In this document: positions 44,690 through 54,508 of the stretch, one piece after another
Layout of the letters: the number at the start of each line of letters is the position of its first letter
Position numbering within the stretch: the first letter of the stretch is position 1
From: Moorena sp. SIOASIH
Lineage (GTDB): Bacteria; Cyanobacteriota; Cyanobacteriia; Cyanobacteriales; Coleofasciculaceae
Assembly (NCBI RefSeq): GCF_010671925.1
Contig: NZ_JAAHIH010000005.1
Span: 558,001-622,000 of the forward strand
Direction of reading: 5' to 3'
DNA length: 64,000 nt
Position numbers and translations under genes: made by a program
The notes under the pieces: model-generated
Databases searched by the model: none
The model's input: only the letters and a program-made list of their open reading frames with translations
Told to the model about the DNA's origin: nothing

Positions 44690-45720
44690 GTCGGTGGGAA
44701 GTGGTGTTCAACTCTATTACAACCTGATCTTATCAGTCTTATCCACTGCCCACCCTAGGATTAATCTTCTTACTTGCCCTTGGGCAGTGCCGATAAAACC
44801 GATTATAAGTTGATAGTATCCGTCTGCGACCCTGCCCACCCTACAATTAATTTATTCCCGATTTCATTTCCTTGTCGGTGGGCAGTGGATTAAATCTATT
44901 TCAAGTTGATATTTATCTGTCTTTCCACTGCCCACCCTACGATTAATTTATTCCCGATTCCATTTCCTTGTCGGTGGGCAGTGGATTAAATCTATTTCAA
45001 GTTGATATTTATCTGTCTTTCCACTGCCCACCCTACGATTAATTTATTCCCGATTTCATTTCCTTGTCGGTGGGCAGTGGATTAAATCTATTTCAAGTTG
45101 ATATTTATCTGTCTTTCCACTGCCCACCCTACGATTAATTTATTCCCGATTCCATTTCCTTGTCGGTGGGCAGTGGATTAAATCTATTTCAAGTTGATAT
45201 TTATCTGTCTTTCCACTGCCCACCCTACGATTAATTTATTCCCGATTCCATTTCCTTGTCGGTGGGCAGTGGATTAAATCTATTTCAAGTTGATATTTAT
45301 CTGTCTTATCCACTGCCCACCCTACGATTAATTTATTCCCGATTCCATTTCCTTGTCGGTGGGCAGTGGATTAAATCTATTTCAAGTTGATATTTATCTG
45401 TCTTATCCACTGCCCACCCTACAATTAATTTATTCCCGATTCCATTTCCTTGTCGGTGGGCAGTGGATTAAATCTATTTCAAGTTGATATTTATCTGTCT
45501 TATCCACTGCCCACCCTACAATTAATTTATTCCCGATTCCATTTCCTTGTCGGTGGGCAGTGGATTAAATCTATTTCAAGTTGATATTTATCTGTCTTAT
45601 CCACTGCCCACCCTACAATTAATTTATTCCCGATTCCATTTCCTTGTCGGTGGGCAGTGGATTAAATCTATTTCAAGTTGATATTTATCTGTCTTATCCA
45701 CTGCCCACCCTACGATAAAT
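44690..45720. repeat. 96/97-bp tandem array, nine regular and two divergent units, each a hairpin
   Basis: Regular units begin at 44875 and repeat every 96 bp, changing to 97 bp (CTTATCC for CTTTCC) after 45259. Each has GGTGGGCAGTGG facing CCACTGCCCACC, the same core as the 81-bp array next to it. Two divergent units precede at about 44690 and 44781. No gene is present from 44025 to 45869. Confidence 0.95.
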
Positions 45721-45726
45721 TTATGA

Positions 45727-45840
45727 TTAATTTATTCCCGATTCCCGATTCCCGATTCCCGATTCCCGATTCCCGATTCCCGATTCCCGATTCTAAATTC
45801 TAAATTCTCAATTCTAAATTCTCAATTCTAAATTCCCCAT
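45727..45840. repeat. Heptamer arrays (ATTCCCG)n and (ATTCTAA)n
   Basis: Eight ATTCCCG heptamers followed by mixed ATTCTAA/ATTCTCA heptamers continue directly from the hairpin array. Confidence 0.9.
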
Positions 45841-45869
45841 TTTTTAATAAAAAAAAATTCCCAAACCCC

Positions 45870-45898
45870 TTGACAAGTAGTAAATAAATTAATATATT
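45870..45898 (+). promoter_or_regulatory. Sigma-70-type promoter for the 84-aa gene
   Basis: TTGACA at 45870-45875, a 17-base spacer and TATATT at 45893-45898. The predicted start of transcription is near 45905, leaving about 27 bases to the ATG at 45932. Confidence 0.6.
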
Positions 45899-45931
45899 AA
45901 TATTATACACAGTTCACACACAGAACTCCAA

Positions 45932-46186
45932 ATGACTAACAACATGAATTCCAACTCAGATGAGAATCTCAACAATCCTAATTGCCCAGAAAATTCTGGT
46001 GACGAATGCCGTAAGTGCAAAAAAGCCAACCACGTCTTGGTCGGTACTCCTGAACAGGTTCGCAAGACCATTAATGCCGTGTATGCCCTTAAGTATGCAC
46101 ACCCGGACGAATGGAGCACTCCGGAGCCTACCGGAAAACCTGGTCAGGTGATGACCTTTTTTATTCGATATTTCTACATAGACTAG
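45932..46186 (+). CDS. Small conserved cyanobacterial hypothetical protein
   Basis: The 84-residue protein has a Cys-containing N-terminus (CPENSGDECRKCKKA), then VGTPEQVRKTINAVYALKYA, and ends QVMTFFIRYFYID. A VGTPEQVRxT...HALGF...W...PxxGxVMSVLTRY pattern is one I recall from short proteins widespread in filamentous cyanobacteria, with no known function. A promoter (45870) and downstream terminator (46393) support expression. A second ATG lies at 45944. Confidence 0.7.
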   Translation: MTNNMNSNSDENLNNPNCPENSGDECRKCKKANHVLVGTPEQVRKTINAVYALKYAHPDEWSTPEPTGKPGQVMTFFIRYFYID

Positions 46187-46197
46187 GATAGAAATTT

Positions 46198-46219
46198 GCC
46201 AGGGATTTTCATCCCTGGC
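46198..46219 (+). other. Perfect 9-bp-stem hairpin downstream of the 84-aa gene
   Basis: GCCAGGGAT (46198-46206) pairs with ATCCCTGGC (46211-46219) across a 4-base loop, 11 bases after the stop codon. There is no T run, so an mRNA 3' structure or an operator are both possible. Confidence 0.55.
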
Positions 46220-46392
46220 CAAAAGGAATCGTGACGGTTATTTTGTGAAGCAGGATGAAGCAGTATGAGTTGGGATGTTGTTGGTTTCCAGCAGTTGCTG
46301 ACTAAGTCAACAACAACGTAATAGTCGATTTGGAGTTATTATGAAATAAGTACAGCTGAGCTGTTCTTGTGACATATTGAAAAATTGAATGC

Positions 46393-46434
46393 GGTCAAGA
46401 ATTGGGCTTAACCAAACTTGACCGATTTTTTTTA
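46393..46434 (+). terminator. Intrinsic terminator
   Basis: CGGTCAAG pairs with CTTGACCG and is followed by A and eight T residues. It ends the transcript of the small gene at 45932 and could also act on the toxin-antitoxin transcript from the other side. Confidence 0.85.
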
Positions 46435-46486
46435 GGGAATCGGGAGTCGGTACCCCAACAGTCACTTACTCCTTGAAGGGTTATAT

Positions 46487-46816
46487 TCAAGCATAAGATT
46501 GACGGATTACTTGTATCCTCCCGCTAGATACAGTTTCGGGTTTTGGACTGACGCTAATTTCAATCGTTTGACCTAATGCTACTAAAAAAAATAACAGTTT
46601 TTCCAACGAAAACCCTTGCAAGCGACCATTCTTTAAATCCATCACTTGAGGAGGCTCAATTTTTAAAATCATAGCCACATCTGAATCAGCCAACTGTCTT
46701 TCATCAATCAGATCGAAAATGAGTGAAGCTAGTTTAACCTTAGCCAACTTTTCTTCAGCATTGATAAATCCTAAATCAGCAAAAATGTTACCTGAGCTTA
46801 CAGTATAGTCTGGCAT
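46487..46816 (-). CDS. Type II antitoxin, XRE/HigA-like helix-turn-helix protein
   Basis: The start at 46816 (MPDYTVSSGNIFADLGF) follows AAGGAG at its proper distance; the longer frame to 46855 overlaps the toxin gene. The HTH lies in ADSDVAMILKIEPPQVMDLKNG, and the protein begins with the SGN(I/V)F(A/D)DLG motif typical of HigA/RelB-like XRE antitoxins of this type. It would neutralise the toxin encoded just upstream and repress their shared promoter. Like other HigBA pairs, the toxin gene comes first. Confidence 0.85.
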   Translation of the reverse strand: MPDYTVSSGNIFADLGFINAEEKLAKVKLASLIFDLIDERQLADSDVAMILKIEPPQVMDLKNGRLQGFSLEKLLFFLVALGQTIEISVSPKPETVSSGRIQVIRQSYA

Positions 46817-46835
46817 TATTTTCTCCTTGGTGCTA

Positions 46836-47192
46836 TTAATCTTGTTGTTTAGCAATTTCTTGTGCTTGTTTTAGGCGTTCTTTAATTAAATCCATAGTCT
46901 GCTTTGGGGTTTTAATACCTGTCTTTGACTTTTTTTTAAAGGCGTGGAGAACATAAATAGTATTCCCAAGTTTTACAGCATATACTGTTCTGTAAGTATC
47001 TGTTTGATAATCCCTGACAATTTCTAACACTCCATTTAATCCTTTCAAAGGTTTAATATGAGGATGAGTTTTGTTTTTTTGAACCCGATAGAGAATGTAA
47101 CCAACTTCATCGATTACATCTTCAGGAAACTCTAACAGTTCCTTTTTTGAAGCTCCCACCCAAATAACAGTTTTCAGTAATTCATCTCCCAT
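46836..47192 (-). CDS. Type II toxin, RelE/HigB-like (phage Gp49 type)
   Basis: The 118-residue protein has WVGASKKELLEFPEDVIDEVGYIL, KPLKGLNGVLEIVRDYQTD, YRTVYAVKLGNTIYVLHAFKKK and KTPKQTMDL, a textbook HigB/RelE-like ribosome-dependent mRNA interferase of the Gp49 (DUF891) family. Its stop lies 19 bases upstream of the antitoxin ATG, and the two form an operon. Such pairs stabilise mobile DNA or act in stress and anti-phage responses. Confidence 0.9.
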   Translation of the reverse strand: MGDELLKTVIWVGASKKELLEFPEDVIDEVGYILYRVQKNKTHPHIKPLKGLNGVLEIVRDYQTDTYRTVYAVKLGNTIYVLHAFKKKSKTGIKTPKQTMDLIKERLKQAQEIAKQQD

Positions 47193-47440
47193 TTTGAAAT
47201 TTTGAATCTAGATCTTAAAGTTTCTCTTGTGTACTTCCTTGTGGGTAAACCCTCTTGGCACAGAGGATCCTGGGATTAGCTTTATCTCCCTTAAGCAAAA
47301 GGAATTGACAGAGCACTTTTATCCATAGTACCTAGTAACATTCATCAGCGACTCCATCAAGAAATAATCAACTATTATTACTACTCCCCACTCCCCACTC
47401 CCCACTCCCTACTCCCTACTCCCTACTCCCCACTCCCCAC

Positions 47441-48757
47441 CTTACAAGGGTATGATTTTAAGAATTATCCAGAATCAAGAGAAAATGGAGGAACAAAGCA
47501 GCCAACAGGTAAAGGCATTTGTTTAATCACAGAAGCCAAAATTATCAAAAAACCCCGTCGGAAACAACTTAAATAACGAGTAGGTTGATTGAGTACACAA
47601 CTAGTCTGTTGGACAGTGGCTGTTGAGGGTGAAAGATCTAATTCACTAAAATTATTGCCATGGTTGTCAGACAGACTGCTAGCAGATAAATCACCATCAG
47701 TTTTTCCTCCAACACTAACCAACCACAATGTGGCGGTGGCAATGGCTAACCATAATCTTTCAGCCCGTTGAGGATCACTCATTTTGGTGTGATGCCAGCC
47801 CAAACCACCACGCTTAATATCTTTGAATAAACATTCAATCCAACTACGCATACTGTACCAACAGATTTGAGCTTGTTGTGGAGATAGATCTGTCAAGATT
47901 AACCAAGGGTCAGCATAGCCCGATTCCCAGTTAGCCAGAAGAGTACAATCAAGACTATGAGTCGCAAAACAGGTGACTCGACCACTCCAGTGCTGACCAA
48001 CCTGAGTAATTAATGTTGACAAAGGGACAAAAGTATTATGGTGTGAGGCTCGATAATATCCTTGATGATTAATTCGCATCAAAGGATGCCAACCCTTTTT
48101 CCTGATGGCCTCGTAGAGCCACTTGGCATACAACCCTCTATCTGTAGCAACAATCACAAACCAATCATCAGGAATGCCATCTTCGATGTGATTGAACAAT
48201 TGACACCAGTAAGGTTTCCAACTACCTTTTTCTGTGGCTTTGATAATTTTCCAGGCTACAGGAATGCCACAGCCACGATAGACTACACTAATCACCAACA
48301 ATGTAAAGCGCTGTCCCAAGGTGGAAGCATCTGCAGCTAACACCAGGCTTTTTTCATCCTTCGACCACCAACTCAACAACCAAGTTAATAACGGTTTAAA
48401 ACTTTGAGTTACTTCTATTTCCTGTCGGAACCTACCATACTTATTATTGGCTTCTCGATACCATTGTCGCAATTGTTCTCTGACATTTCCTTCTGGCTTA
48501 TTGAATAATTGTGCTAGAAACACTGTTACCGTCGATAATCCACAACTGTGAGTTATGGCGATTGCAAAGCTCCACATCGCTAATCCTATGGCCTGAGATT
48601 TACTCAAGTGGGGCATTTTTTTGATGACCACTCTTAACCATTCCTGATAAGCTTGAGGACTTTTCATCATCAGTTTTACAATATCGTGTTTGCTTTTACT
48701 CTCGATTGATTTTCTGGGCAGCGAATACCTTCCATATTAAAATCATACCCTTGTAAG
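47441..48757. mobile_element. Complete insertion sequence with 21-bp perfect terminal inverted repeats
   Basis: The 21-bp inverted repeats begin CTTACAAGGGTATG at 47441 and mirror at 48737-48757. A possible 4-bp target duplication (CCAC) flanks it. It sits inside a heptamer tract of CCCACTC/CCCTACT units that continues on both sides (47385-47440 and 48758-48800) and encodes one transposase. Total length is 1317 bp. Confidence 0.92.
47465..48670 (-). CDS. DDE transposase (IS4-like)
   Basis: The 401-residue protein has catalytic-type Asp in LVLAADASTLGQRF, Asp in VIVATDRGLYAKWL, and Glu in SWIECLFKDIKRGGL, the spacing of an IS4-type DDE core. It ends just inside the left inverted repeat. The N-terminus (HLSKSQAIGLAMWSFAIAIT) is typical of full-length copies in cyanobacteria. 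It seems intact, so the IS may be active. The exact IS family is not certain. Confidence 0.9.
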   Translation of the reverse strand: MMKSPQAYQEWLRVVIKKMPHLSKSQAIGLAMWSFAIAITHSCGLSTVTVFLAQLFNKPEGNVREQLRQWYREANNKYGRFRQEIEVTQSFKPLLTWLLSWWSKDEKSLVLAADASTLGQRFTLLVISVVYRGCGIPVAWKIIKATEKGSWKPYWCQLFNHIEDGIPDDWFVIVATDRGLYAKWLYEAIRKKGWHPLMRINHQGYYRASHHNTFVPLSTLITQVGQHWSGRVTCFATHSLDCTLLANWESGYADPWLILTDLSPQQAQICWYSMRSWIECLFKDIKRGGLGWHHTKMSDPQRAERLWLAIATATLWLVSVGGKTDGDLSASSLSDNHGNNFSELDLSPSTATVQQTSCVLNQPTRYLSCFRRGFLIILASVIKQMPLPVGCFVPPFSLDSG

Positions 48758-51700
48758 CCACTCCCCACTCCCCACTCCCCACTCCCTACTCCCTACTCCC
48801 TCCAACCGCAGAAAATGCATATTTCCCCCTTCATCCCCTGCGACAATCGTTACGTCATCCGGTGCAACCGCACAACAGTTGATAGCACTTTCTCCAGTAA
48901 ACTTAGCAATAACTTCCCTAGTCTCGAAATCCCACACTTGGAGTGTTTTATCGGAAGATGCAGAAATGACTAGCTTACCGTTGGATGTTACTTTGATCCG
49001 ATTTATGGAGTCCGTATGACCTGTAAAGGTAAAGATTTCCTCTCGCTTTTCCAAATCCCAAATTTTGATAGTATTATCCTTGGAGCCAGACACGACGTAC
49101 TTACCATCAGGGGTTACCGAGAGAGTATTGATTGAATCACCATGACCTTTAAGGGTTAAACATTCCTTTCTAGTTTCTAGATTCCAAAGTTTGATAGTTT
49201 TATCTTTGGAGCCAGAAACCAAATACTTACCATCTGGGGTGATAGCTAAACTAGTTATGTCCAGGTTATGACCTCTAAGGACAAAACATAACTTTTTGGT
49301 TTCGAGATGCCACACTTTAATAGTGGTGTTAGTTGAACCAGAAATTACATGGTTGCCATCTGGCGTGATTGATAGAGTTGTTGCGGAATCCTCAAATATC
49401 TCAAATATACTTAAAAACATAAAGTTGATATACAAATAAATGTTTCCAGAGAATATAGGAAAGAATACAATAGCTAAAATTATCTCCCATAAACTTAAAT
49501 AATTAGCTAAAAAATAGACAAATATTGTAATTCCTAAGCTAATTAGTAAGCCAATACAAGATATAAATAAATACCAATAAATATAACAATATTGCTGAAT
49601 TGATATTAAATCACAAATTTTATTTATTTTCCTGTAATTCCATACAGTTAAAAATTGAAACCCCATTATTGGTTGGTTTATAAAAACCATAAAATTCTTG
49701 GGTGCAATCGCCAATTCAGAAAGATTGTGGTTTCTTTCAAGATAATTTTTGTCATTTAACACTTTGAGATAAATATCATTATACTCACTCATTTCTATGA
49801 GATCCGAATATTTGCTGTATTCTGATGACTTCTTTTCAAGAATATCAAAAAGATTAAATTTATTAAGCATTTTCTTACAATTAATACCAAAATTAGCTAT
49901 ATTTTCAAAATGCCTTGCGAGTAGTTCTAAAATTATTACAACTACTATAAAAACTATCAAAATAATTAGTATTGGAACTAACAATAAAGATCCTAATGCA
50001 ATAAATATTATTAATAAAATATGAGATATTATAAAAGGAATAACAAAAGAAGGTAGAGTTATTAACAATTTCATAAACAACTCTAATAAATCTAGTTTAA
50101 TCAACACATTATTTCTCAAAAGGTTATGGTAATGTGCCAATTTTAAAATTTTATCATTATCTGAATAATATTTATTGCTATAAAAACTAAAACTAATAGT
50201 TTTTTGTTCTAAATCAAAAACGTTTATAAGTTTATTTTGTAAAGCAAAAATAGCTTTTTTGCAATCGGTAGTAATGGTTACATCATTTACTGAATTTTTG
50301 TTATCTTTGAATTTAAGATATTTCCCTTTTGATTCTAAATTCCAGACCTTGACTGTTTTATCCTGTGAAGCAGAAATAATTTTATTTCCATCTCCTGTTA
50401 TTTTAATATCATAGATTAAGTCATCATGGGCAATAAAACTTAACATTTCTTTGCCAGATTCTCTATCCCAAATCTTAATAGTATTATCGAAGGCAGCATA
50501 AATTACCTGTTTACCATCAGGTGTAATAGCAAGAGCACTAATAGGATTTTTATGACCTTTAATCGGAACAGTTTTTTCTCCCGTTTCTAAATTCCAGATT
50601 GTAATCATGTTTCTACCCTTATGACCAAAACCAGAAATTAGCCACTTACCGTCAAGAGTAACCGCTATTACATATAATCGCATCAAGAAGTATGTTATTA
50701 AAAAATAAGGATATAACGTTTCAGGTCTATGTCTAAGAGTGATGATTTTTCCATTTGTTAAATCCCAAACCTTGATAGTTCCACGCTCTAGTCCATAAAT
50801 TAAGCGATTATCACAGGTAATAGCAACAGTTCTGACGAAGTCTCTATTAGCTTTTATGCTTAACTCTTCACCAGTTTCCAAATCCCAGACTTTGATAGAG
50901 TTATACTTTGCAACTGATACTGAAACCACTTCCTTGCCATTGGGAGTAACCGCTACAGCAACTACAGGGTGACTATGACCATTAAATCTCTGTATTTCTT
51001 TACCCGTTGCTAAACTCCAGACTCTAACCGTATTATCAGAGGCACCAGAAATTACCCTGGTGCCATCGGGAGTAACGGCTACAGCATGAACTCGGGCACT
51101 ATGACCTTTTAATGTGAAAATTTCTGCACCTGTATTCAAATTCCAGACTTTAACTGTTTTGTCAGATGAACCAGAAATTACCCTGGTGTCATCTGGTGTG
51201 ACAGCAACGGCATTTACGGAGTCACCATGACCAATTAGGGTAGATAGTAAGGGTCCAGTAGGGGGATTTAACGTAGCTCTCAAGCTACGCAAATAAGTCG
51301 TTTCAGTTTGCGGTATCTGTTGTAATAATCTTTTAATGTCTGGGGTATTAAAATCTAGTAAACGCCCTGAGAGTTGCCCTGCTAATTGGCTTGGATCTTG
51401 AGTTAAGATATGTGTTGATAGTCGCAATGCTCCCTGAATTAATTTCAGGGATTTTATAGTTTGCTTACTGTACTCTGGATGAGATACTTCTATATCATCA
51501 ATCAATTCATAATCTTCAATCAGTGCTTTGACGCCAAATTCAGGATGATTAAGTTTAGCTTCGATAAATTCATAGTTACTCAACAAACGAGATAATTTAT
51601 TAAGTTGACCACCTTCTAACCACAAACGCGGAAGTTCACCCAACAAAAGCTCTATTTCTTCTGGTGACTTTTGCGATAAGCGACTGGGAACATTACTCAT
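48743..51700 (-). CDS. WD40-repeat protein with internal multi-pass membrane segments (STAND partner)
   Basis: Residues 1-150 are helical. I count fourteen WD40 blades, two sets of seven, with signatures such as GHSARVHAVAVTPDGTRVIS and DKTVKVWNLE. After blade 8 there is a hydrophobic region at about 535-610 (FVIPFIISHILLIIFIAL, VPILIILIVFIVVVIIL), then a degenerate ninth blade (FLTVWNYRKI). A second hydrophobic region follows at about 690-765 (LFISCIGLLISLGITIFVYF). Blades 10-14 follow. The DNA coding for the membrane part is strongly AT-rich. The start overlaps the ATPase stop as ATGA, so the two are translationally coupled. The last residues (GVGSREWGVGSGEWLTRV) are heptamer repeats plus the IS end, which supplies the stop. 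Confidence 0.85.
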   Translation of the reverse strand: MSNVPSRLSQKSPEEIELLLGELPRLWLEGGQLNKLSRLLSNYEFIEAKLNHPEFGVKALIEDYELIDDIEVSHPEYSKQTIKSLKLIQGALRLSTHILTQDPSQLAGQLSGRLLDFNTPDIKRLLQQIPQTETTYLRSLRATLNPPTGPLLSTLIGHGDSVNAVAVTPDDTRVISGSSDKTVKVWNLNTGAEIFTLKGHSARVHAVAVTPDGTRVISGASDNTVRVWSLATGKEIQRFNGHSHPVVAVAVTPNGKEVVSVSVAKYNSIKVWDLETGEELSIKANRDFVRTVAITCDNRLIYGLERGTIKVWDLTNGKIITLRHRPETLYPYFLITYFLMRLYVIAVTLDGKWLISGFGHKGRNMITIWNLETGEKTVPIKGHKNPISALAITPDGKQVIYAAFDNTIKIWDRESGKEMLSFIAHDDLIYDIKITGDGNKIISASQDKTVKVWNLESKGKYLKFKDNKNSVNDVTITTDCKKAIFALQNKLINVFDLEQKTISFSFYSNKYYSDNDKILKLAHYHNLLRNNVLIKLDLLELFMKLLITLPSFVIPFIISHILLIIFIALGSLLLVPILIILIVFIVVVIILELLARHFENIANFGINCKKMLNKFNLFDILEKKSSEYSKYSDLIEMSEYNDIYLKVLNDKNYLERNHNLSELAIAPKNFMVFINQPIMGFQFLTVWNYRKINKICDLISIQQYCYIYWYLFISCIGLLISLGITIFVYFLANYLSLWEIILAIVFFPIFSGNIYLYINFMFLSIFEIFEDSATTLSITPDGNHVISGSTNTTIKVWHLETKKLCFVLRGHNLDITSLAITPDGKYLVSGSKDKTIKLWNLETRKECLTLKGHGDSINTLSVTPDGKYVVSGSKDNTIKIWDLEKREEIFTFTGHTDSINRIKVTSNGKLVISASSDKTLQVWDFETREVIAKFTGESAINCCAVAPDDVTIVAGDEGGNMHFLRLEGVGSREWGVGSGEWLTRV

Positions 51701-53076
51701 AAATCCAGCCCTTCTGTCATATTATCGGCAATTTCAGCACTAATATCTGATAAATTCACACCCGCCGCTTCCACAATCTCCTGACGATACAAAAAATCTC
51801 GGAAGCTTTCGTGATAAAATCGATAACGTGGTGGTCGATAGCTTTCTTGCTTTTGTAAAAATTCTGCCCATCCATCAAGCACTTCCTGCACAGTCAATTC
51901 CTCCTCATCAGAATACTTAGCAATGACTTGACGGGAAGCCGCACTACGTAAAATGCACATGACATAAACAATTTTAATTTTCTCCCTGGGTAAAGGCTTG
52001 GTTGTCATCCCCATCAGTTGCCAATGGTTTTCATAATAGCCTTGTAAGCCTACGGGTAATTCATTCAAGGGTTTATCATTATAAAAACCATCAGCTATGG
52101 CTGGCAAAACCCAGCGCAAATACATAAAGTTATTTTCGCTTTTTCCCGCAATTTGTTCTACAAACTCCTGATTAGAGAGGGCACGTTGCTGGTTAATCCA
52201 CTTACTCAATCCCGGTTTATAGTCTGGATGATTCAGCAATTGCCAAATATACTCTTTTACATCTCGATGGCTTTGTTGGTAATTTTCCCTTAAATCCAAT
52301 TCTTGGCTTGGTGTAGCAGGAGATAACTGCAGCCTTTTCTCATTCTGATTATACGGTCTTCTGGTCAGGATAAAATAAACACGGTCTGGCAACATAGTCG
52401 GTAAATATAAAAGATTACCAGCTCCCTCTTGGTCAACTTCATCCAAGGCATCCACAACAATCACCAACCGTTCACCAGCAGATAATTTTTCCCTAACCTT
52501 AGCCAACAACGCTGATAAATCAGCATCTTGAGCATCTGGCAACTGGTAACGAGTGGTCAATTGTTGACGAATTTTCCTGAGGAATAATTCTGGACGATTC
52601 ATGCCCTCAGCACGACTATTAAAAAAGCAAATTGCGTCTGGATTCTCTAATACATACTTAGCAGCAATAGCGCTTTTACCCATCCCAGCATCACCAATAA
52701 TAGTAAAGTAGCCATGAGCAGTGTTGCTGAAGAAGTCTTCAATAGCCTTAAAGACAAACTCACGACCGCAAAATAACTGAGTTTTGTCTTGAATAAATTG
52801 TTCAAACTCTGGTGGTAACTGCTGTTGAGGATACCAGTCTTTTTTGTCAACGATATCAGTTGGTTTAAGATTTAGAACCTTGCAAATATTTCTAACTGCC
52901 CATCGTTCTACTCCATTTGGGCAATCTCTTCTAGTACCAAGCAAGCGCTTAACGGTCTCCTCAGAGACACGGGCTTGCTCTGCTAATGTCTTTTGAGTCA
53001 GTCCAGCGTCTTTGTAAGCTTGTCTGAGTCTGGCTTTACCTTGCTGACTCGATCGCACTTTGTCAGATTCACGCAT
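51697..53076 (-). CDS. HTH-STAND (NACHT/AAA) ATPase
   Basis: The start at 53076 (MRESDKVRSSQQGKARLR) is used; the longer frame to 53373 is translated heptamer repeats (PYSLLPTPYSRLPAPYSLLP). Residues 8-65 are an XRE-like HTH (QKTLAEQARVSEETVKRLL). The NTPase follows: Walker A GDAGMGKSAIAAKYV near 129, Walker B LVIVVDALDEVD near 205, and sensor-like LTRRPYNQNE. The C-terminal half is helical and ends FYHESFRDFLYRQEIVEA, typical of STAND winged-helix regions. STAND ATPases assemble on ligand binding and trigger effectors in signalling or anti-phage immunity. In many cyanobacterial relatives the WD40 sensor is in the same chain; here it is a separate overlapping gene. Confidence 0.9.
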   Translation of the reverse strand: MRESDKVRSSQQGKARLRQAYKDAGLTQKTLAEQARVSEETVKRLLGTRRDCPNGVERWAVRNICKVLNLKPTDIVDKKDWYPQQQLPPEFEQFIQDKTQLFCGREFVFKAIEDFFSNTAHGYFTIIGDAGMGKSAIAAKYVLENPDAICFFNSRAEGMNRPELFLRKIRQQLTTRYQLPDAQDADLSALLAKVREKLSAGERLVIVVDALDEVDQEGAGNLLYLPTMLPDRVYFILTRRPYNQNEKRLQLSPATPSQELDLRENYQQSHRDVKEYIWQLLNHPDYKPGLSKWINQQRALSNQEFVEQIAGKSENNFMYLRWVLPAIADGFYNDKPLNELPVGLQGYYENHWQLMGMTTKPLPREKIKIVYVMCILRSAASRQVIAKYSDEEELTVQEVLDGWAEFLQKQESYRPPRYRFYHESFRDFLYRQEIVEAAGVNLSDISAEIADNMTEGLDL

Positions 53077-53084
53077 TTTGATTT

Positions 53085-53168
53085 TAGGGAGCAGGGAGCA
53101 GGGAGCAGGGAGTAGGGAGTAGGGAGCAGGGAGTCGGGAGTAGGGAGTAGGGAGTAGGGAGTAGGGAG
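53085..53168. repeat. Heptamer array (GGGAGCA/GGGAGTA)
   Basis: Twelve or so heptamers upstream of the ATPase start, followed by a GTACCTCATGGTTATTAGGA stretch that matches the inverted-repeat element family. An outward copy of that family end (CATAGCTATGAGGTACACAG) lies at 53433-53460, so 53085-53460 may represent two elements in opposite orientation in the divergent promoter region. Confidence 0.75.
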
Positions 53169-53587
53169 TGATGTACCTCATGGTTATTAGGAAACGCGAT
53201 CGCATTTCTAAATGAGATGTAAACCTGTATGGTCTTTTTTTCTTCTCCAATAAAACTCCGGATCTCTTTCCCCTCTTGCCTTTTAGCTCTTGCCTTTTGC
53301 CTTTTCCGGCAAAAAGTGTGTTTACAACCCAGATATAAACGCACTTATAGGAACCAATCAGGAGTTTAACCAACTAGGGCAGATAGGTTTTCTTGATTGA
53401 CCTATTTGCCCTAATCTATTTTACAGGGTTTTTCATAGCTATGAGGTACACAGGATTTTTCTCTCTTCCCTTTTCTGTCTTCTCTGCTCTTTTCCCCCCT
53501 TATTAAGGGGGGTTAGGGGGGATCCCTGCGAGTGCATCTCAGTTTTGAAATTAGACAAAAATTCAGGCGAAAATTCCCGCGCCCCCG

Positions 53588-53668
53588 CCCCACACTCCCC
53601 ACACTCCCCACACTCCCCACACTCCCCACACTCCCCACACTCCCCACACTCCCCACACTCCCCACACT
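53588..53668. repeat. 9-bp tandem array (ACTCCCCAC)n
   Basis: About nine units of ACTCCCCAC, preceded by CCCTTATTAAGGGGGGTTAG, an inverted-repeat motif. Heptamers (CCCTGCT) follow at 53702 and GGCAAAA units at 53827. No gene lies from 53374 to 53951. Confidence 0.9.
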
Positions 53669-53951
53669 TGCGATATTTTTTACAAATATGAGATGCACCT
53701 GATCCCTGCTCCCTGCTCCCTGCTCCCTAAAAGCCAGTAGGGCAAAGCCTAAAATAAACTAAACCCATTTGCCCTTGGCATAGATAGTTTCCTCTGAATA
53801 GGATACGAATATAGCACTACGGGCAAGGCAAAAGGCAAAAGGCAAAAGGCAAAAGTTGACTACAACAGTTTTTAAGCTTGTATCAATGTCAAACACCTTG
53901 ATGCGTAGCGCTATATCAGAAACCAAGGATACAAGATTGGGGAGAGCAACA

Positions 53952-54360
<409 letters not shown>

Positions 54361-54508
54361 AGTACAAAAAACATAATAGGGGAGGCGATTAAAATCAATT
54401 TTAGTAATGAAAGCATCAAATATTATGATTTTTCCCTGTTTCCTGTTTCCTGTTCCCTGTTCCCTGTTCCCTGTTCCCTGTTCCCTACTTTTAGAAAATG
54501 TTTACCTT

